Part shown: positions 21,294 through 33,354 of the stretch, in pieces
How positions within the stretch are numbered: position 1 is the stretch's first letter
Layout of the letters: each line of letters begins with the position of its first letter
NCBI GenBank assembly: GCA_917880885.1
Contig: OU862913.1
Coordinates: 24,995,286 to 25,059,285 of the forward strand
DNA from: Limnephilus marmoratus
Taxonomy: Eukaryota > Arthropoda > Insecta > Trichoptera > Limnephilidae
DNA length: 64,000 bases
Reading direction: 5' to 3'
Position numbers and translations under genes: made by a program
The notes under the pieces: generated by a model
What the model was told of the DNA's origin: nothing
The model's input: the letters and a program-made list of their open reading frames with translations, nothing else
Databases searched by the model: none

Positions 21294-22375
21294 AGCGGCG
21301 GCCCTAGGGCGGTGCGAGCGGTGCGACCGCACAGGGCGCCGCGTAAGGGGGGCGCTGAAAACACCCGACCACTGATCGACTATCTATCGATCGTGCGCTT
21401 AAATCGTGTGGTCGGTGCGGGAAGCAAGCAGTGTTGCCAACGTATGCGATTTTTCGCCATTTAGGCTACTCAGGACGAGAATCGACGTTGAAAAATCTAA
21501 AAGGCGACTGGTCTCCTATTAGGCTTCTTCAGAGACAAGTTATTTTAAATGAATCGCAAATAATTAAGAAAAAAATACAATAATGCTGTCGCTGAAAGAA
21601 TTTTCAGCGTAATGGGGACAATCAAAACAATCATGGACTTAGCAAACGCATCGCGATTGCTGAAAAACTGCTTAAAATTTGTGAAGCAGTACCGGACTTA
21701 TTCGCCTGCTCAAATAACAGCTAAGGAAATAGCTTCCCAGGCTGGGATAGATTCTACGCTTAAGCTAGTCCGATCCCGAAGAAAGAAACGATGATTTGAA
21801 TATGAAGCTGCAGATGAGACACCAACAAATCCCGAAGAACTGTTTAAAATTAAAGCCTTTTACCCTATGATAGATACAATTGAAAATATAGACAATTATC
21901 TAAATTCAATGATACATGGTCTTTTTTGTATAACATCAAAATAATTCCTGAGTGATAAGCCTTCATTAGAAAAAGCCTGTGCAGATTTGCAAATCATTTT
22001 AACCGATCGGGAAAAATGTGATGTCTCTAGTTGCGAATTGGTTGAAGAACTTTTGAACCTAAATCCATTACTAAAATATCTTGACTCAGCAGAGTCACTA
22101 CAAGTTCTTCAACCTATAAAAAAATGATTGGTAGGATATATTCCAAATGTGTGGACAGCGCTTCGGATTTTGCTGACCATCCCTGAATATGGGTCAAAGG
22201 AGAACGAAGCTTTAGTAAATTAAAACGTACTTATGTTCGGCTATGTGTCAAGAAAGACTGTCAGATCTTGCAATTTTATCAATAATTGAGAATGATATTG
22301 CCCAAGGGTTAAATTATTCTGATTTAATAAAAAAATTCGCAAAGGCAAAAGCAAGAAAAGTTGTGTTCTAGTGAT
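21293..22375 (+). pseudogene. hAT transposase relic (ZMYM-like C-terminal half)
   Basis: The left end CAGCGGCGGCCCTAGGGC is a hAT-type terminus. From about 21,600, broken frames resemble the C-terminal part of hAT transposases. The best piece is at about 22,150-22,370: VWTALRILLTIP, then after a frameshift RSFSKLKRTY and an ERLSDLAILSIIEND segment, the hAT dimerisation region. Multiple in-frame stops and frameshifts. No matching right end was identified. Confidence 0.75.
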
Positions 22376-22429
22376 TTTATTGATTTCGCAGATTTAATTA
22401 AACAAATGTACCTAATCAAACATATATTT

Positions 22430-22970
22430 TTTAAACGACTTCAAAAAAATGGAGGTTCTCAATTCGACTATATTTTTTTAAAGTTTGTTACCTCAGAACT
22501 TTCGACTGGGTGAACCGATATTGATGATTCTTTTTTTATTTGAAAGCTAGTGCTTCCCGTGTGGTCCCAATTTGGTTCAGTTCTGACAATGGCATCCATA
22601 AGAAAACCATATATGTAAGTCTTAAATTTGCATCAAGTATGTGCGGGACAAATGGACGAATAACTCAATATCACCCCAATCGATTTTGATGATTCTGTTT
22701 TATTGGAAAGGATGTACTTCAAGGATAGTTTGATGAGAGTTTGGTTAGGTTCTGATTATGGAATCTACGACAAAGTAACGGAACTCTTCAACTCTTAGAA
22801 GCAAATTAACTATACTCGGCCGAATCTTTTATAGGCTATCCGGATATTTGAGTCACCTACCGTAACGTCGTTCTGGTCAAGTAATGTCTGTCTCATATAA
22901 GCAGTACGTTTAGTAGGGCTACCCATATTCAGACAAATTAGTTAAAGTACTTCAGATTCATTAAAAATCA
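22430..22970. repeat. Insect-type dispersed repeat, no gene
   Basis: Begins AAACGACTTCAAAAAAATGG and runs through CTCAGAACTTTCGACTGGG. The AACGACTT end also appears in the hairpin next to it, so both may be parts of one element. Confidence 0.45.
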
Positions 22971-22976
22971 AAAAAT

Positions 22977-23372
22977 AACAAAAAATTTAACAAAACAAAG
23001 AACGACTTAAAAAATGCACTAAAAAGTAAAAAAAAATCGTATTCTTCTATAAAAACTAAATTTTTCTACTCATCAATATGTAGGTACGATTGTTATTTTT
23101 GGAGTCGGTGTTCACTTGATAGCTCCCCTCCCGCCGTGGCCCCGCTCTCGCCTCTCGCCTCGTCAAGTCGCGCGTGCGACACAAGCACATCTTACCATAA
23201 CTATGTATGTAGTTACAAACCTACCTTGGCTGACACCGACTTCAAAAATAACAATCGTACCTACATATTGGTGAGTAGAAAAAGTTAGTTGATTATTAAG
23301 TTTTAGAATACGATTTTTATTTTTTAGTGCATTTTTTGAAGTCGTTTTTTGTTTTGTTAAAATTTTTGTTTT
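22977..23372. mobile_element. Foldback/MITE with ~120-bp inverted arms
   Basis: The left arm (AACAAAACAAAGAACGACTT, TGCACTAAAAA, ATGTAGGTACGATTGTTATT) is matched in reverse by the right arm (AATAACAATCGTACCTACAT, TTAGTGCATTTTTTGAAGTC). The GC-richer centre (23,110-23,240) is non-coding. Confidence 0.8.
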
Positions 23373-23419
23373 TTCTGATATTATTTCTCATCTGTCCTAT
23401 TAAAAAAAAAATCGTTAGA

Positions 23420-23790
23420 CTACCCAACAGAATGCCTATTTGAAGAATTTCAAGTAACCACATTTAAAGATTTATATATTAAAAATTCATTAATTTAAAT
23501 CATAAAAGAAAAAGATAAATATCCATTTTTAAATGAAAACAGAACTCGACTTAAACATGTTTTTCTATGCCCAAAACTAAATACTTCTTTTGCACAACAT
23601 CAATACACTTACCAGGGAAGAACTTTTTTCAATCGTCTACCAGAAGAAATCAGAAGCATTAATGATAAAACCCGAATACTGCTCTCTGTTAAGAGACATT
23701 TTAAAAATATTCTTAAGAAAAAAACTAATATCTTACAAACATCTTTAGTTTTCCAAATGTTCGATAAACTATTAAAAAGGAACTATTTTT
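23420..23790 (+). pseudogene. LINE (Jockey/CR1-like) C-terminal tail fragment
   Basis: Broken frames with the end-of-RT pattern TRL..V...PK.NTSFAQ..YTYQGRTFFNRLPEEIR, then a basic KRHFKNILKKK end. Upstream RT is absent. A stop interrupts it near 23,497. Confidence 0.65.
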
Positions 23791-24655
23791 GATAAAACGA
23801 AATAGAGGAAACATATTTATTTAAAAAATTTATAAATGTAGTTCAAATTATCTCAAGGCAGTGTATTCAAATACCAGCAAAATCCTTCTTACTCTCAAAT
23901 TTCAGCAATATTTTGGGAGACTCAATCTTCGGACTTTTTGTAAATGATTTCGTAAATATATACTACATTCGCTTTGGAAGATTACAACAAATATGATTTA
24001 AGTTTAAAGGATTCATAGTAACTTTTATATACACTAGAAATAACCCCTTAAAATGAAAATTTTCAAAACTTCGAAGTGAATCTGGAGGAAAAAGATTGTA
24101 TCAGAAATTTTATAATTTTGAACACGTCGCTTTGAACCTATTTGGCACCCTTTTATCACTCTTAGAATTTAAAAATAACAGTTTTTAAATGACCCGCCGA
24201 AAAAAAACCTCTGAAGTTTATTATTATGGTGCGTAATACTTTAATAAGAGTCAATAATATGAATATCTGTGCGATGTGGAAACAATTACAACGGGATAAC
24301 GGATCTGCATGTGTTTCACGAAATTTCGGTTCCCAAGGAACCCAACCATATCTTTTACGATATCGACTTTATTTGAAAATTAATTTATCTTACTGCTAAT
24401 GCGCTTGGTGACGTAAATGTTGGTGAAAAGATAAAAAATTACAATTTAGGATTTCATCAGTTCAATCTTATAATTTTGATTGTTTTCCTGAATGTTTGAA
24501 TGAATTAAATTTTAAAGTGGACGAAGAGGTTTCCAAAGAATTTTAAGAAAATGTACATAACTTGAAAACAACTCTTTTTCAATATTTTCTGAAAAGTAAT
24601 AAAGACGATTCCTGGGTTCGGAATTTTCTGTGACAGCTAAATCAGTAGGCTTATG
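23791..24655. other. Intergenic, nothing recognised
   Basis: AT-rich, no supported frame. Confidence 0.4.
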
Positions 24656-24835
24656 CGAAAGTGAAAATGAATATTTAATTAATATTTTTTTTAATATTAA
24701 ATCCACAAGGAGGCTCTGGGGAAAATAGTTTTCCTCAGGACCTATGTCATCTGATATGGTGTGTGGAGGGTCTTTTTGGTCTTGAAGATACCCATGTTGT
24801 AGGAAGGAGGAAACACAAAGTGTAATTGATGTCAT
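24656..24835. repeat. Dispersed CTCCACACAG-type repeat, partial copy
   Basis: Shares GGACCTATGTCATCT, GTGTGGAGGGT and CCATGTTGTAGGAAGGAGGAAAC with 42,990-43,155. In the other copies the unit contains a short inverted repeat CTCCACACAGGAGG...GTGTGGAG. Confidence 0.65.
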
Positions 24836-25271
24836 TAGTGACTCTAACTTGTAACAAAATAAAAATTAGCCTTTAATTGATTTCTGGCGAGTTTGTCAGA
24901 AAAGTACCCCAATTTATCAGAATAAATTATTTATGTTTTACTGGCGTTTTCTACCTATTTATATGAAGCAGGATTTTTTAACTATGCTGCAACGAAGTCA
25001 AAATGTAGGAACAGTCTCGATGCCACGATATTAAAATCTAACTTACCAATATTGAGCCTGATCACAAGAAGATATTCAATTTACGAACTCAAAGTCGTCG
25101 AATTCATTAGGTGCTTTATTTATTCCACTTTTTTGGTTAATATTTCATTTTTTAATTTGTATACTAAATAAACAATATGTTTAATAATTTTTATTTTCAA
25201 AAGAAGCATAAGCATTGTGACTTGACATTTTAAATAAATAAAAAGAAAATACTTTATTTTCAGTCACTCTT
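24836..25271. other. Intergenic, nothing recognised
   Basis: AT-rich with no supported frame. Confidence 0.4.
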
Positions 25272-25390
25272 CATTGTTATTTTTTAGTCTACCGATTCGG
25301 TACCTCCGTACCATCATCAGGACTGTTATAAAAATAATAGTCCTGATGATAGTACGGAGGTACCGAAACCGGTTGACTAAAAATAACAAT
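25272..25390. repeat. Near-perfect hairpin, ~55-bp arms
   Basis: GGTACCTCCGTACCATCATC on one arm faces GATGATAGTACGGAGGTACC on the other, with CATTGTTATTTTTTAGT outside and a loop of only a few bases. Confidence 0.85.
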
Positions 25391-25499
25391 AAAGTGAAAA
25401 ACAAATTAAATTTACTTAAACAAATTATTTTCTTTTTATTTATAATAAAATATTACACTATTAGGAATTTTTTGAAATAGGCGATTCACCCTAAAAAGA

Positions 25500-25980
25500 G
25501 TGCTTTGTACCCAACCTAAAAAATAAGCCAAGTGTTCCGTTAAAATTTACGGGTTTTCAAAGTGTTCCATTGCAGAAAAAGTTTGGGAAACCCTGACCTA
25601 AAACATATCGCTAACAAAACTAAATAATCAACAAAACATTATTATAAGCACTAAAACTGAAAAAAATAACACCAGCATTGGTATATTGAATATATTAAGT
25701 ATATTAAGTGCGAGTACAATTCAATATGTCAAAAATTAAGTTATTAATTAGTAAAACAAGATGGCCGCGGCGCCTGCGCAGATCTAGGGAGATTCAAGCG
25801 ACCAACATAAAAATAATAAAAAACTTGATATTCTTATTAGTAAAGATGCAAAAATGATGTTCATTGGGCACACAAAAGATGTACCGTTTTAATAAGCCCC
25901 CCCCCCCTCTCCTTAGCGGGCCATGGTAAAATTGTTAAATGCTGACCAGTCCACGGCGATAAAAAGGTTGGGGACCACTG
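25500..25980. repeat. Remnants of hAT-type ends
   Basis: AGTTTGGGAAACCCTG ending near 25,597 and GGTTGGGGACCACTG ending near 25,980 look like right-hand hAT termini. Partners and TSDs were not found, and a C run lies at 25,897-25,906. No gene. Confidence 0.4.
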
Positions 25981-26029
25981 GTTTAGAAGACTGCAGATAG
26001 CAAGATGGATGGCCAAGGGCGGATCCAGG

Positions 26030-26325
26030 ATTTTTTCTGGGGGGGCACAAGGGGCGGACGGGCGAAAAAATCAACTATTACTGTTAGAATTTGTTTCTGG
26101 GGGGGGGAGAGGAAGGGGCGGACGGGCAAAAAAAACAACAATTACAGTTAGGATTTTTTTTCCTGAGGGGGGGCACAAGGGGTGGACGGGCAAAATATCA
26201 ACAATTATTACTGTCAGGTTTTTTTTTCTGCGGGGGGCACAAGGGGCGGACGGTAAAAAAATCAACAATTGCTGTTAGGATTTTTTTCTGGGGGGGGGGG
26301 GGCACAAGGGGCGGACGCCATATCA
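26030..26325. repeat. G-rich tandem array, about 5 units of 55-70 bp
   Basis: GGGGGGCACAAGGGGCGGACGG followed by an AAATCAACAATTACTGTTAGGATTTTTTTCTG-like half, repeated from the element's left end. Unit length varies with the G and T runs. Confidence 0.8.
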
Positions 26326-26367
26326 TACTTCAAGTTTATTTCTACAAGTTCGAGTATGTATCTATAG

Positions 26368-26662
26368 TGTTAGTAGCATATTTAAATATTGCCGCTTCAC
26401 ACGTTTGGTTTGCTCGTCAGCCGCCAGAGGTACTGCTGTCGCCTCTGGCGGCCAACAAGGAAACTACACCAGCTACGGCGGTCGGTAAAGGAGGGAACTA
26501 CTAACTCTTCCTGGTTGGCAGGACTGCAGGAGAACTACCAACATGGTATATTTATGTACCAACGGCACGGAGAGCGAACGGCTGGGAAATACAAATGGCG
26601 GAATATGATCTTGCCGATTCTTGAATGTTGTTATTGTCAATTAACGTGGAGACAATATATTT
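26368..26662 (+). repeat. Probable left LTR of a decayed retroelement
   Basis: Begins TGTTAGTAGCATAT. Its right part is almost identical to 29,345-29,482 (ACTCTTCCTGGTTGGCAGG; ATCTTGCCGATTCTTGAATG). Followed by AACATCAGAAGTGGGATTC, which could be a primer-binding region. Confidence 0.6.
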
Positions 26663-27989
26663 CATCGTGAATATTAACTTAGCGTTTTATTAATTGCTAA
26701 CATCAGAAGTGGGATTCGTAAAAGCAAGTGTCTTTTGGCTTTTGTTTCGTTCACCTGACTTGAAAACTCGTGTTTTGTAAACCAACGGCGGCCATCACGG
26801 CGTCTCTCGAGTTTGTTTTGATGCCGGCGATTTTTTACGCCTTCGGCCTTAGTGACAATCTGTGTATCGGCTTTCTTGTGAAATGTTTGGACGTCTGTTG
26901 TAAATTTACGTAAAAATGCCGCGTAATTACAGTGATGACAGATGTATTGATGCCCGATGTCTGAGGAATGCGTGGATCGTGTTCCCGCCGAAAGGACGCG
27001 TTAAAAAATTTTATTTGGTGCTTGAAAACTCATTTGTGGTTCAACGGATTCGTCAAAATGACCTTTCCCTTTTGGTGTTTATCATCGTGAGCCTAATTTG
27101 ATGCTTGAAGACATTTGTCAAAAATGTCAAATAAAGTCTCTAGCAATATGCTGGGCGCATAACTGAAATCCAAAGTGACTCATGGAAGTTGACTTCAGGG
27201 CCAGAAGATAGCAGATGGATATGATCTCTTGATGGCAATTGGCGAAATGTTCGGAACCTCAAAATGTTTCGGAATTACGATACTGAAAGTTCACGCGGCG
27301 ATGACAAAGTCTGATCCTGGTAGCCGTCTAGCTGAATAGAGGGGATCGATTTGGTGATTTGCTCTAAGTATGGACATCGCAGATGACGCAATAACTGAAA
27401 AGAATTATGTTTGCGAAAATTAGCCCGTTTATATGTGGCGATGAGTTATGTCGAAATCCTGTATTTATGGTTCGAAGTTGTTTGAAATGGTTCGGAGATA
27501 ATCGAAGTGATTCGAGTTTGAAATGATTGGGAGATATCGAAATGATTCGATGTTAAAATGCTTTAAAGATATTCGAAATGGCGTACACCTAGAAATATCA
27601 GGTGTGGCTTTGGATACTTCATGATGAGTGTGAACATCAAGGTGTTTATCAAACACTGGCTGCCGTCCGGGACAAACAGTGGTTTCCATGGATGAGGAAT
27701 GTTATCACAAAATATGTGAAAAACTATTTTAAATGTTTGTTGGAAAATGAGATACCTACTGGGCGATGTGATGTGTAAGCCCGGGTTTTTAGAAAATGGA
27801 GATATCTTTTGCTGTTGTGTTGAGCATGTGGATAGATCAATGTATTATGAATTTTCGTGAAGAGCGTGGACGGAATGCTGCGTGTTATTGCTCTTCAGGA
27901 CGGCTTCATGAAAAACTGCCGATTAGAGGCGGAGGCAGAAACAATCATGAAAGTTGTCATCAAGGCAATTTTGGCGATGGCGTACCTTT

Positions 27990-28560
27990 TTGGGGTGCCA
28001 CGGAAGCTTTTGATGAATATCAAAGGCAACAGATGAAACGGTTCACCTCGAACCGATTCATAAACTCACAGGCTGGTGAGTGGCAGGACCTTATGGTCGT
28101 ACATGCTGAGACACGGGTGCTTTTGATTAATATCAAAGGCGGCAGATGAAACAGTTCAACTCGAACCGATTCATAAACTCACAGGCTGGTGAGTGGCAGG
28201 ACCTTATGGTCGTACGTGCTGAGACACGGGTGCTTTTGATTAAAATCAAAGGCGGCAGATGAAATGGTTCAACTCGAACCGATTCATAAACTCACAGGCT
28301 GGTGAGTGGCAGGACCTTATGGTCGTACGTGCTGAGACACGGATGCTTTTGATTAAAATCAAAGGCGGCAGATGAAACGGATCAACTCGAACCGATTCAT
28401 AAACTCACAGGCTGGTGAGTGGCAGGACCTTATGGTCGTACGTGTTGAGACACGGGTGCTTTTGATCAATATCAAAGGCGGCAGATGAAACGGTTCAACT
28501 CGGACCGATTCATAAACTCACGTAAGTTGGTGAGTGGCAAGACACATTGAGACAATGTTG
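27990..28560. repeat. Minisatellite A, ~118-bp unit, about 5 copies
   Basis: Near-identical units with TTCATAAACTCACAGGCTGG, TGAGTGGCAGGACCTTATGG and ATCAAAGGCGGCAGATGAAA. Confidence 0.9.
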
Positions 28561-28870
28561 TTAAATAATCTCACATAGGCTGGTGAGAGGCAGAATCCTC
28601 ACGGTTTTGCGTGCTAACGCATGGTGTTGATAAATCTCACATAGGCTGGTGAGAGGCAGAACCTCTGGGTTATGCGTGCTGAAGCACGGTGTAGATAAAT
28701 CTCACGTCAGCTGGTGAGAGGCAGAACCTCCGGGTTATGCGTGCTGAAGCACGGTGTACCTAAATAAATTTCACGTCGGCTGGTGAGAGGCAGAGCCTCC
28801 GGGCTATATGTTTGTGCTAAAGCACGGTATGAATAATAATCTCACGGCTGGTGAGAGGCAGGATTTCAAC
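28561..28870. repeat. Minisatellite B, ~75-bp unit, about 5 copies
   Basis: Units share GGCTGGTGAGAGGCAGAACC, GGTTATGCGTGCT and AAGCACGGTGT. The GGCTGGTGAG.GGCAG core is common to array A, so B is probably a contracted derivative. Confidence 0.88.
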
Positions 28871-28924
28871 GTCATACATGTTGAGTCATGGGAACTGTTT
28901 GATGAATATCAAAGGTGTGAGATG

Positions 28925-29130
28925 AAATGTTTTCATTTAAACTATTCATGAAACCCTCGTATCGTGTCGGCGATACGGTGGTGATCAATATCTCTACAGG
29001 AATTCCTGGATGCAAAAAGGTTGAAAGATCGGATTCAGAGCTTGCCTTATAAAGTGGTTGAAGTTTTGCCGAAAGATCGTTTCAAAGTATCGGCTACCCA
29101 AAGGCAGCACTTGTAAAAGAGTAACGGTAA
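28925..29130 (+). pseudogene. Relic of an LTR-retroelement pol C-terminus
   Basis: In broken frames it reads SYRVGDTVVINIS, then in a shifted frame LPYKVVEVLPKDRFKVSA, resembling the C-terminal region of integrases (VGD.V ... Y.V..VL..D.F.V). It lies just upstream of the right LTR-like repeat, as expected. The rest of pol has been replaced by minisatellites. Confidence 0.5.
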
Positions 29131-29317
29131 CGTATTTATGAAAATATGAGGAATTGACCGGATGAACAAATTTCTGCAATGGTCAGGAAGGGCGAACAGT
29201 GTGATTCGTTTGTCGGTACCATTGTGGGGTTGAAAAAATTTCAATCCGTCGAATTATTTTTTTTATTTTTTATTTTAGCTTCCTGCTTTGAGGTCAAAGC
29301 AGTGGTCAGTATGGCCG

Positions 29318-29482
29318 TGTTAGCAGCATATTAATAGAACTACTAACTCTTCCTGGTTGGCAGGACTGCAGGAGAACTACCAACAGCACGGAGAGCGAAC
29401 GGCTGGGAAATACAAATGGCGGAATATGATCTTGCCGATTCTTGAATGTTGTTATTGTCAATTAACGTGGAGACAATATATT
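29318..29482 (+). repeat. Probable right LTR, internally deleted
   Basis: Starts TGTTAGCAGCATATTAATAG and ends GAGACAATATATT like 26,368-26,662, lacking about 130 internal bases. Confidence 0.6.
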
Positions 29483-29642
29483 ATAAGTGTCAAAACAATC
29501 GAAAAATTAAATTAATGTTTAATAAAGACAGTTTTAGCTTCTAACTATGTACTGTGATGGAATCTCACAAAAAATACCGTCTGGGGGGGGGGGGCACGGG
29601 GGCACGTGCTAAACGGGGGCTAAATCCGCTACTGTGGATGGC

Positions 29643-30158
29643 TAATGCAATCTATACGCTAAACATCTATTGAGAAAACAATTCAAATTGACAAAAGAGC
29701 GTATTTTATCAGTTGATAAAAATATTTCCGCTTTGCAAGAAAATCCAAATAAATGGCAAAATTGCGAATGAATCCGAAAACTAAAAACTGTTTTAGATAG
29801 GTGATGAAATACAATTTAAATGTTTATTATTACAAAAAACATATTATTATTTTAATATAAAAAATTTGAATGCAAGCTTTACAAAGTTTTAAAAATGACT
29901 CACCTTACGTTTTCTAACTTAAATTGCTGATAACGAAAAAACACACACATATTTTATTAGACAAGTGAATTATAACGGTTATCGTCACTTCGCTTTTTTG
30001 TCATATCATGTAAAAATAATAAATTAAAAATTCACAAATTTTCATAATATTTTTCAAATTGCGGTTGGGAACTTTGGTTTAGAAACGTGTACATTTTAAT
30101 TATTTTGTGGTTCACTTTTAAATTTGAATGTACGAGTACCTATAGCGTGTTTTCGTTA
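29643..30158. repeat. Dispersed AT-rich repeat copy 2 and flank
   Basis: About 29,710-30,060 parallels 12,560-12,905. No gene. Confidence 0.6.
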
Positions 30159-30297
30159 TTTGTTTTTGGGGTGTTATGCCGTGTTGCGCTACCTCCTTCT
30201 TTAGCCAACGTTTCGGACAGCGTTGCAGTGTCCGCTGTCCGAAACGTTGTCTAAAGAAGGAGGTAGCACAACACGGCATAACACCCCAAAAACAAAT
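30159..30297. repeat. Near-perfect hairpin, ~64-bp arms, 10-bp loop
   Basis: TTTTTGGGGTGTTATGCC, CTACCTCCTTCTTTAG and CGTTTCGGACAGCG all recur in reverse after the loop. A single diverged arm occurs at about 32,425-32,500. Confidence 0.9.
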
Positions 30298-31482
30298 ATA
30301 GAAAATACTTTTGGTCGAGAAAATCTTAAAACGTATATAGCGTGTTGTTTTCTCTTTCCAATACTGTTTAGATCATTTTTATCACTATGATAGTAAGGAA
30401 GACACAACGATTTACAACGGGTAAAAGATGTTTGTATTTATGCAAACTATTGGTTTCAAGCTCCTTGCACTCTTTGCACTGTGGTCTAGGACAAAGAATG
30501 ATTTACAGCTTTTAGAGGACTTGGTGGCTTACAAAATGATCTTCTGAAAATCTCGAGCAAACAGAAAAAAGTTTTAAAATGCGCTATCGCTCCAGTGGTA
30601 AAGAAAAGATAAATAAATCACTAACTACGCTACAAAAAAAAAGGAACATCGTTGACGTCATTATGAAGAGCTGGTCGCTTTTGCATTCTTCGTTGATGAA
30701 GTTATTTAATTAATAAAGAAAATTAATAAATAATAAAAATTAAAATAAGAAAAAAACTAAATTAAATTAAGGAAGTAAGTAAAAAAAAAATTAAATGTTT
30801 AATTTCATTTAATTTACTTTATTTTATTATTTTATTTTATTTCTAATTAACATTTTTAATCTTAATGAAACAAATAAAATAAACCAATAGATAAATTAAA
30901 TAAAATAGACAAAATAAAAAAATAATAACATTAAAAAAAAATTTAATTCAATAAAATATGTTAAATTAATAACAATAACATAATTAATATAATCAATAAA
31001 AATGATAAAATGATTAAATTAAATTAAATGTTTAATAAACTAAACATTTAATTTCTAATTAAAAAATTTAATCTTAACGAAACAAATAAAATAAACCAAT
31101 AGATAAATTAAATAAAATAGGTAAAATTTGTATAAATAAATAAATTATATCAATTAAATTAAACATTTATTTAGGAATAAAATTTAAAATAAATGAAATT
31201 AAAAAAATAGTTATATTAAAATAATACAAAATAATAATAACATTAAAAAAAATTATTCAATAAAATAAAAATTTATTGAATAATTTTTTTTTTAATTTTT
31301 TTTTTTTAATTTTGTTATTAAATTTAAAAAAATTTAATTCAATAACATATGTTAAATTGATAACAATATCATAATTAATATAATCAATAAAAATAATAAA
31401 ATGAGTAAATTAAAGTAAATAGAATAAAAAAAAATAATAATAAAAACACAATTTAAATAAATAAATTATATTGATTATTATT
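30298..31482. other. Very AT-rich DNA with internal duplications
   Basis: From about 30,690 it is almost pure A/T built of AAATAAAAT-like words. Two segments are duplicated: AAACCAATAGATAAATTAAA (near 30,880 and 31,085) and AACATAATTAATATAATCAA (near 30,975 and 31,366). No gene. Confidence 0.6.
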
Positions 31483-31672
31483 TATATTGAGGGATCAGTA
31501 GGATTTATAGGTTCAATTAGAAATGCCACAAAGCCGAGCCAACCCGCAATTGCATATCGTGGATTCACTAAATGATCATTTGGGGAAGTGTATGAAAGGG
31601 TTTAGTTTTTCTTTTTTTTTTTTTTTTTGGGGGGGAAAATTTAACCCGGACATTTAAATCTGGTGCGTAAAA
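31483..31672 (+). repeat. LINE 3'-UTR copy upstream of the LINE
   Basis: Matches the DNA just after the LINE at 35,878-36,170: GAGGGATCAGTAGGATTTAT, GATGATCATTTGGGGAAGTG-like, then a T run, a G run and AACCCGGACATTTAAATCTG. This is either the tail of a previous tandem copy or a duplicated 3' end. Confidence 0.75.
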
Positions 31673-33354
31673 AATGAAAAAAATATATATTATAATTAAA
31701 TAGATTTTGGCGCAAACGAATAAAAAAAGATGGCGTATTTATTTGTATAGTCGGCTGAGGAAAAATGCGTTGTTGCTACCTACATATGACGTAAGTATGA
31801 CATAAGAGGTGACGTAGGTAACGCGTTAAGAAAAGATGATGAAATGAAGTGGAAATGAAATAAATAAGTACTATGTCGAGTTTTAAGTTATTGAGTTCCT
31901 TTTCAGCAAGTTAATATATTCCATTCCATCAGTTAGTTTAAAAAGGACTTACCGGAAGAAGTTGATGATTCTTGATTGATACGGAGCAAAGTCAAATCAC
32001 TTTAATTTATTGTTATTTTGAAAACTTTAATATTATTATAACTGAACACTGGGAATACAGATAGGCAGGTAACTAATTGTCAGATTTTGGTTGAAATAGT
32101 TTTGCACACAACAAGATAACTCACAGCTTGACACAGGTATATAACGAATTCTTAAGAAAGAATTTAATTTGTCGTTAAGCAGAAGAAAAAATTAGAAAGT
32201 CACAAGGTGTGAGGTGTTTTAACAAGGATGGGCTTGATAATAAGTAAAGTGTGCAGGTTTTTGCAGTATCAGTAGTCTGTTACTGGCTTATCAATTATTG
32301 CTATCAATAGCAACTGATTTATCTTATCTGCCTCAATAGATAAACACCAAGGACCGAGCGGTTCGATCACTTCAATTTTTCATAACTTGATTTGAAATTT
32401 TCACGACCGAAAGAATTATCGTGTTTTATTTTTGGGACGTTTTGCCGTGTTGCGCTATCTCCTTCTAGAACCAACATTTCGCGCAGCGTTACAGGGCAAA
32501 TGTGTAATTAAAGATTGTCATATTTTTATTGGTTTTGTAGATTTTTTTTCCATGAAATGGGAATAGGCCACTTGATCATTTTTCAATTTTTTTTCCGGTT
32601 AAGGCAAATATTCTAAGACATTCTGTACTTTCTTTTTATGAAACCCTGGCGATTATTTGAAAATTTCAATCCGAAAAATCAGACCATTTTTGATGAAACG
32701 GAAAGACGATAATTACATAGCCGAAAATCATTTAAAAAAAATGTTTTCCACACAAATGGCACAGGAAAATAACAAGGCATACCAAAATTATTACTCATCT
32801 CATAAATATTTTCTATCTTGATCCATCTTATTGATCATAAATCATTATAATGTTCAATAATAATAACAATAATAATAATAAGAAAATAATAATATTTTAG
32901 CTCTCTGATTTTTTTATTGTATTTGATAGAAAAGAATTTGCTTTGATCCCAAAACATATAAATATTTGAAAATAAGTATATTAGAAAACGTAATAAATAA
33001 ACTGCCAGTGAACCGTAGGATATTTAGGTAAATAAATACAATATAAATTTTCCTTTTGTGAGGACTTCAGTAACCAAGGTAAACAACAATATTTTGAGAT
33101 TACGTTGAAATATATTTTGTAGGTAAATTTAATTATATATTTTATTTTGATAACATTATTCTAAAATATAATATATATATTATAGATTTGTAGTATTAAA
33201 GGGTAGTTTACATTAAAATATTTAATTTGGACATATTGAAAATTATTTGTTGACAAATGACAGCACTAGATAACGACGACAGTTGCTTGGTTACTGGAAT
33301 GTAGGAATAATAATTAATAACAATCATTTCCAAGTTGTTTTGAAAGGTGACAAA
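31673..33354. other. 5' region of the LINE, AT-rich
   Basis: No long frame. About 32,425-32,500 carries one arm of the 30,159 hairpin family. An AATAATAATAAG-type microsatellite lies near 32,870. Confidence 0.5.

Larger units (their letters stand above)
26014..29634. mobile_element. Composite hAT-type element (3.6 kb) with 8-bp TSD
   Basis: Left end CAAGGGCGGATCCAGG, right end CTAAATCCGCTACTG. Exact 8-base duplication TGGATGGC at 26,006-26,013 and 29,635-29,642. It encloses a G-rich tandem array, a decayed LTR element and two minisatellites, with no hAT transposase, so it moved in trans. Confidence 0.82.

Noticed and set aside
28561..28870. CRISPR-like regular repeats
   Set aside because: The whole unit repeats, spacers included; it is a minisatellite derived from the neighbouring array.
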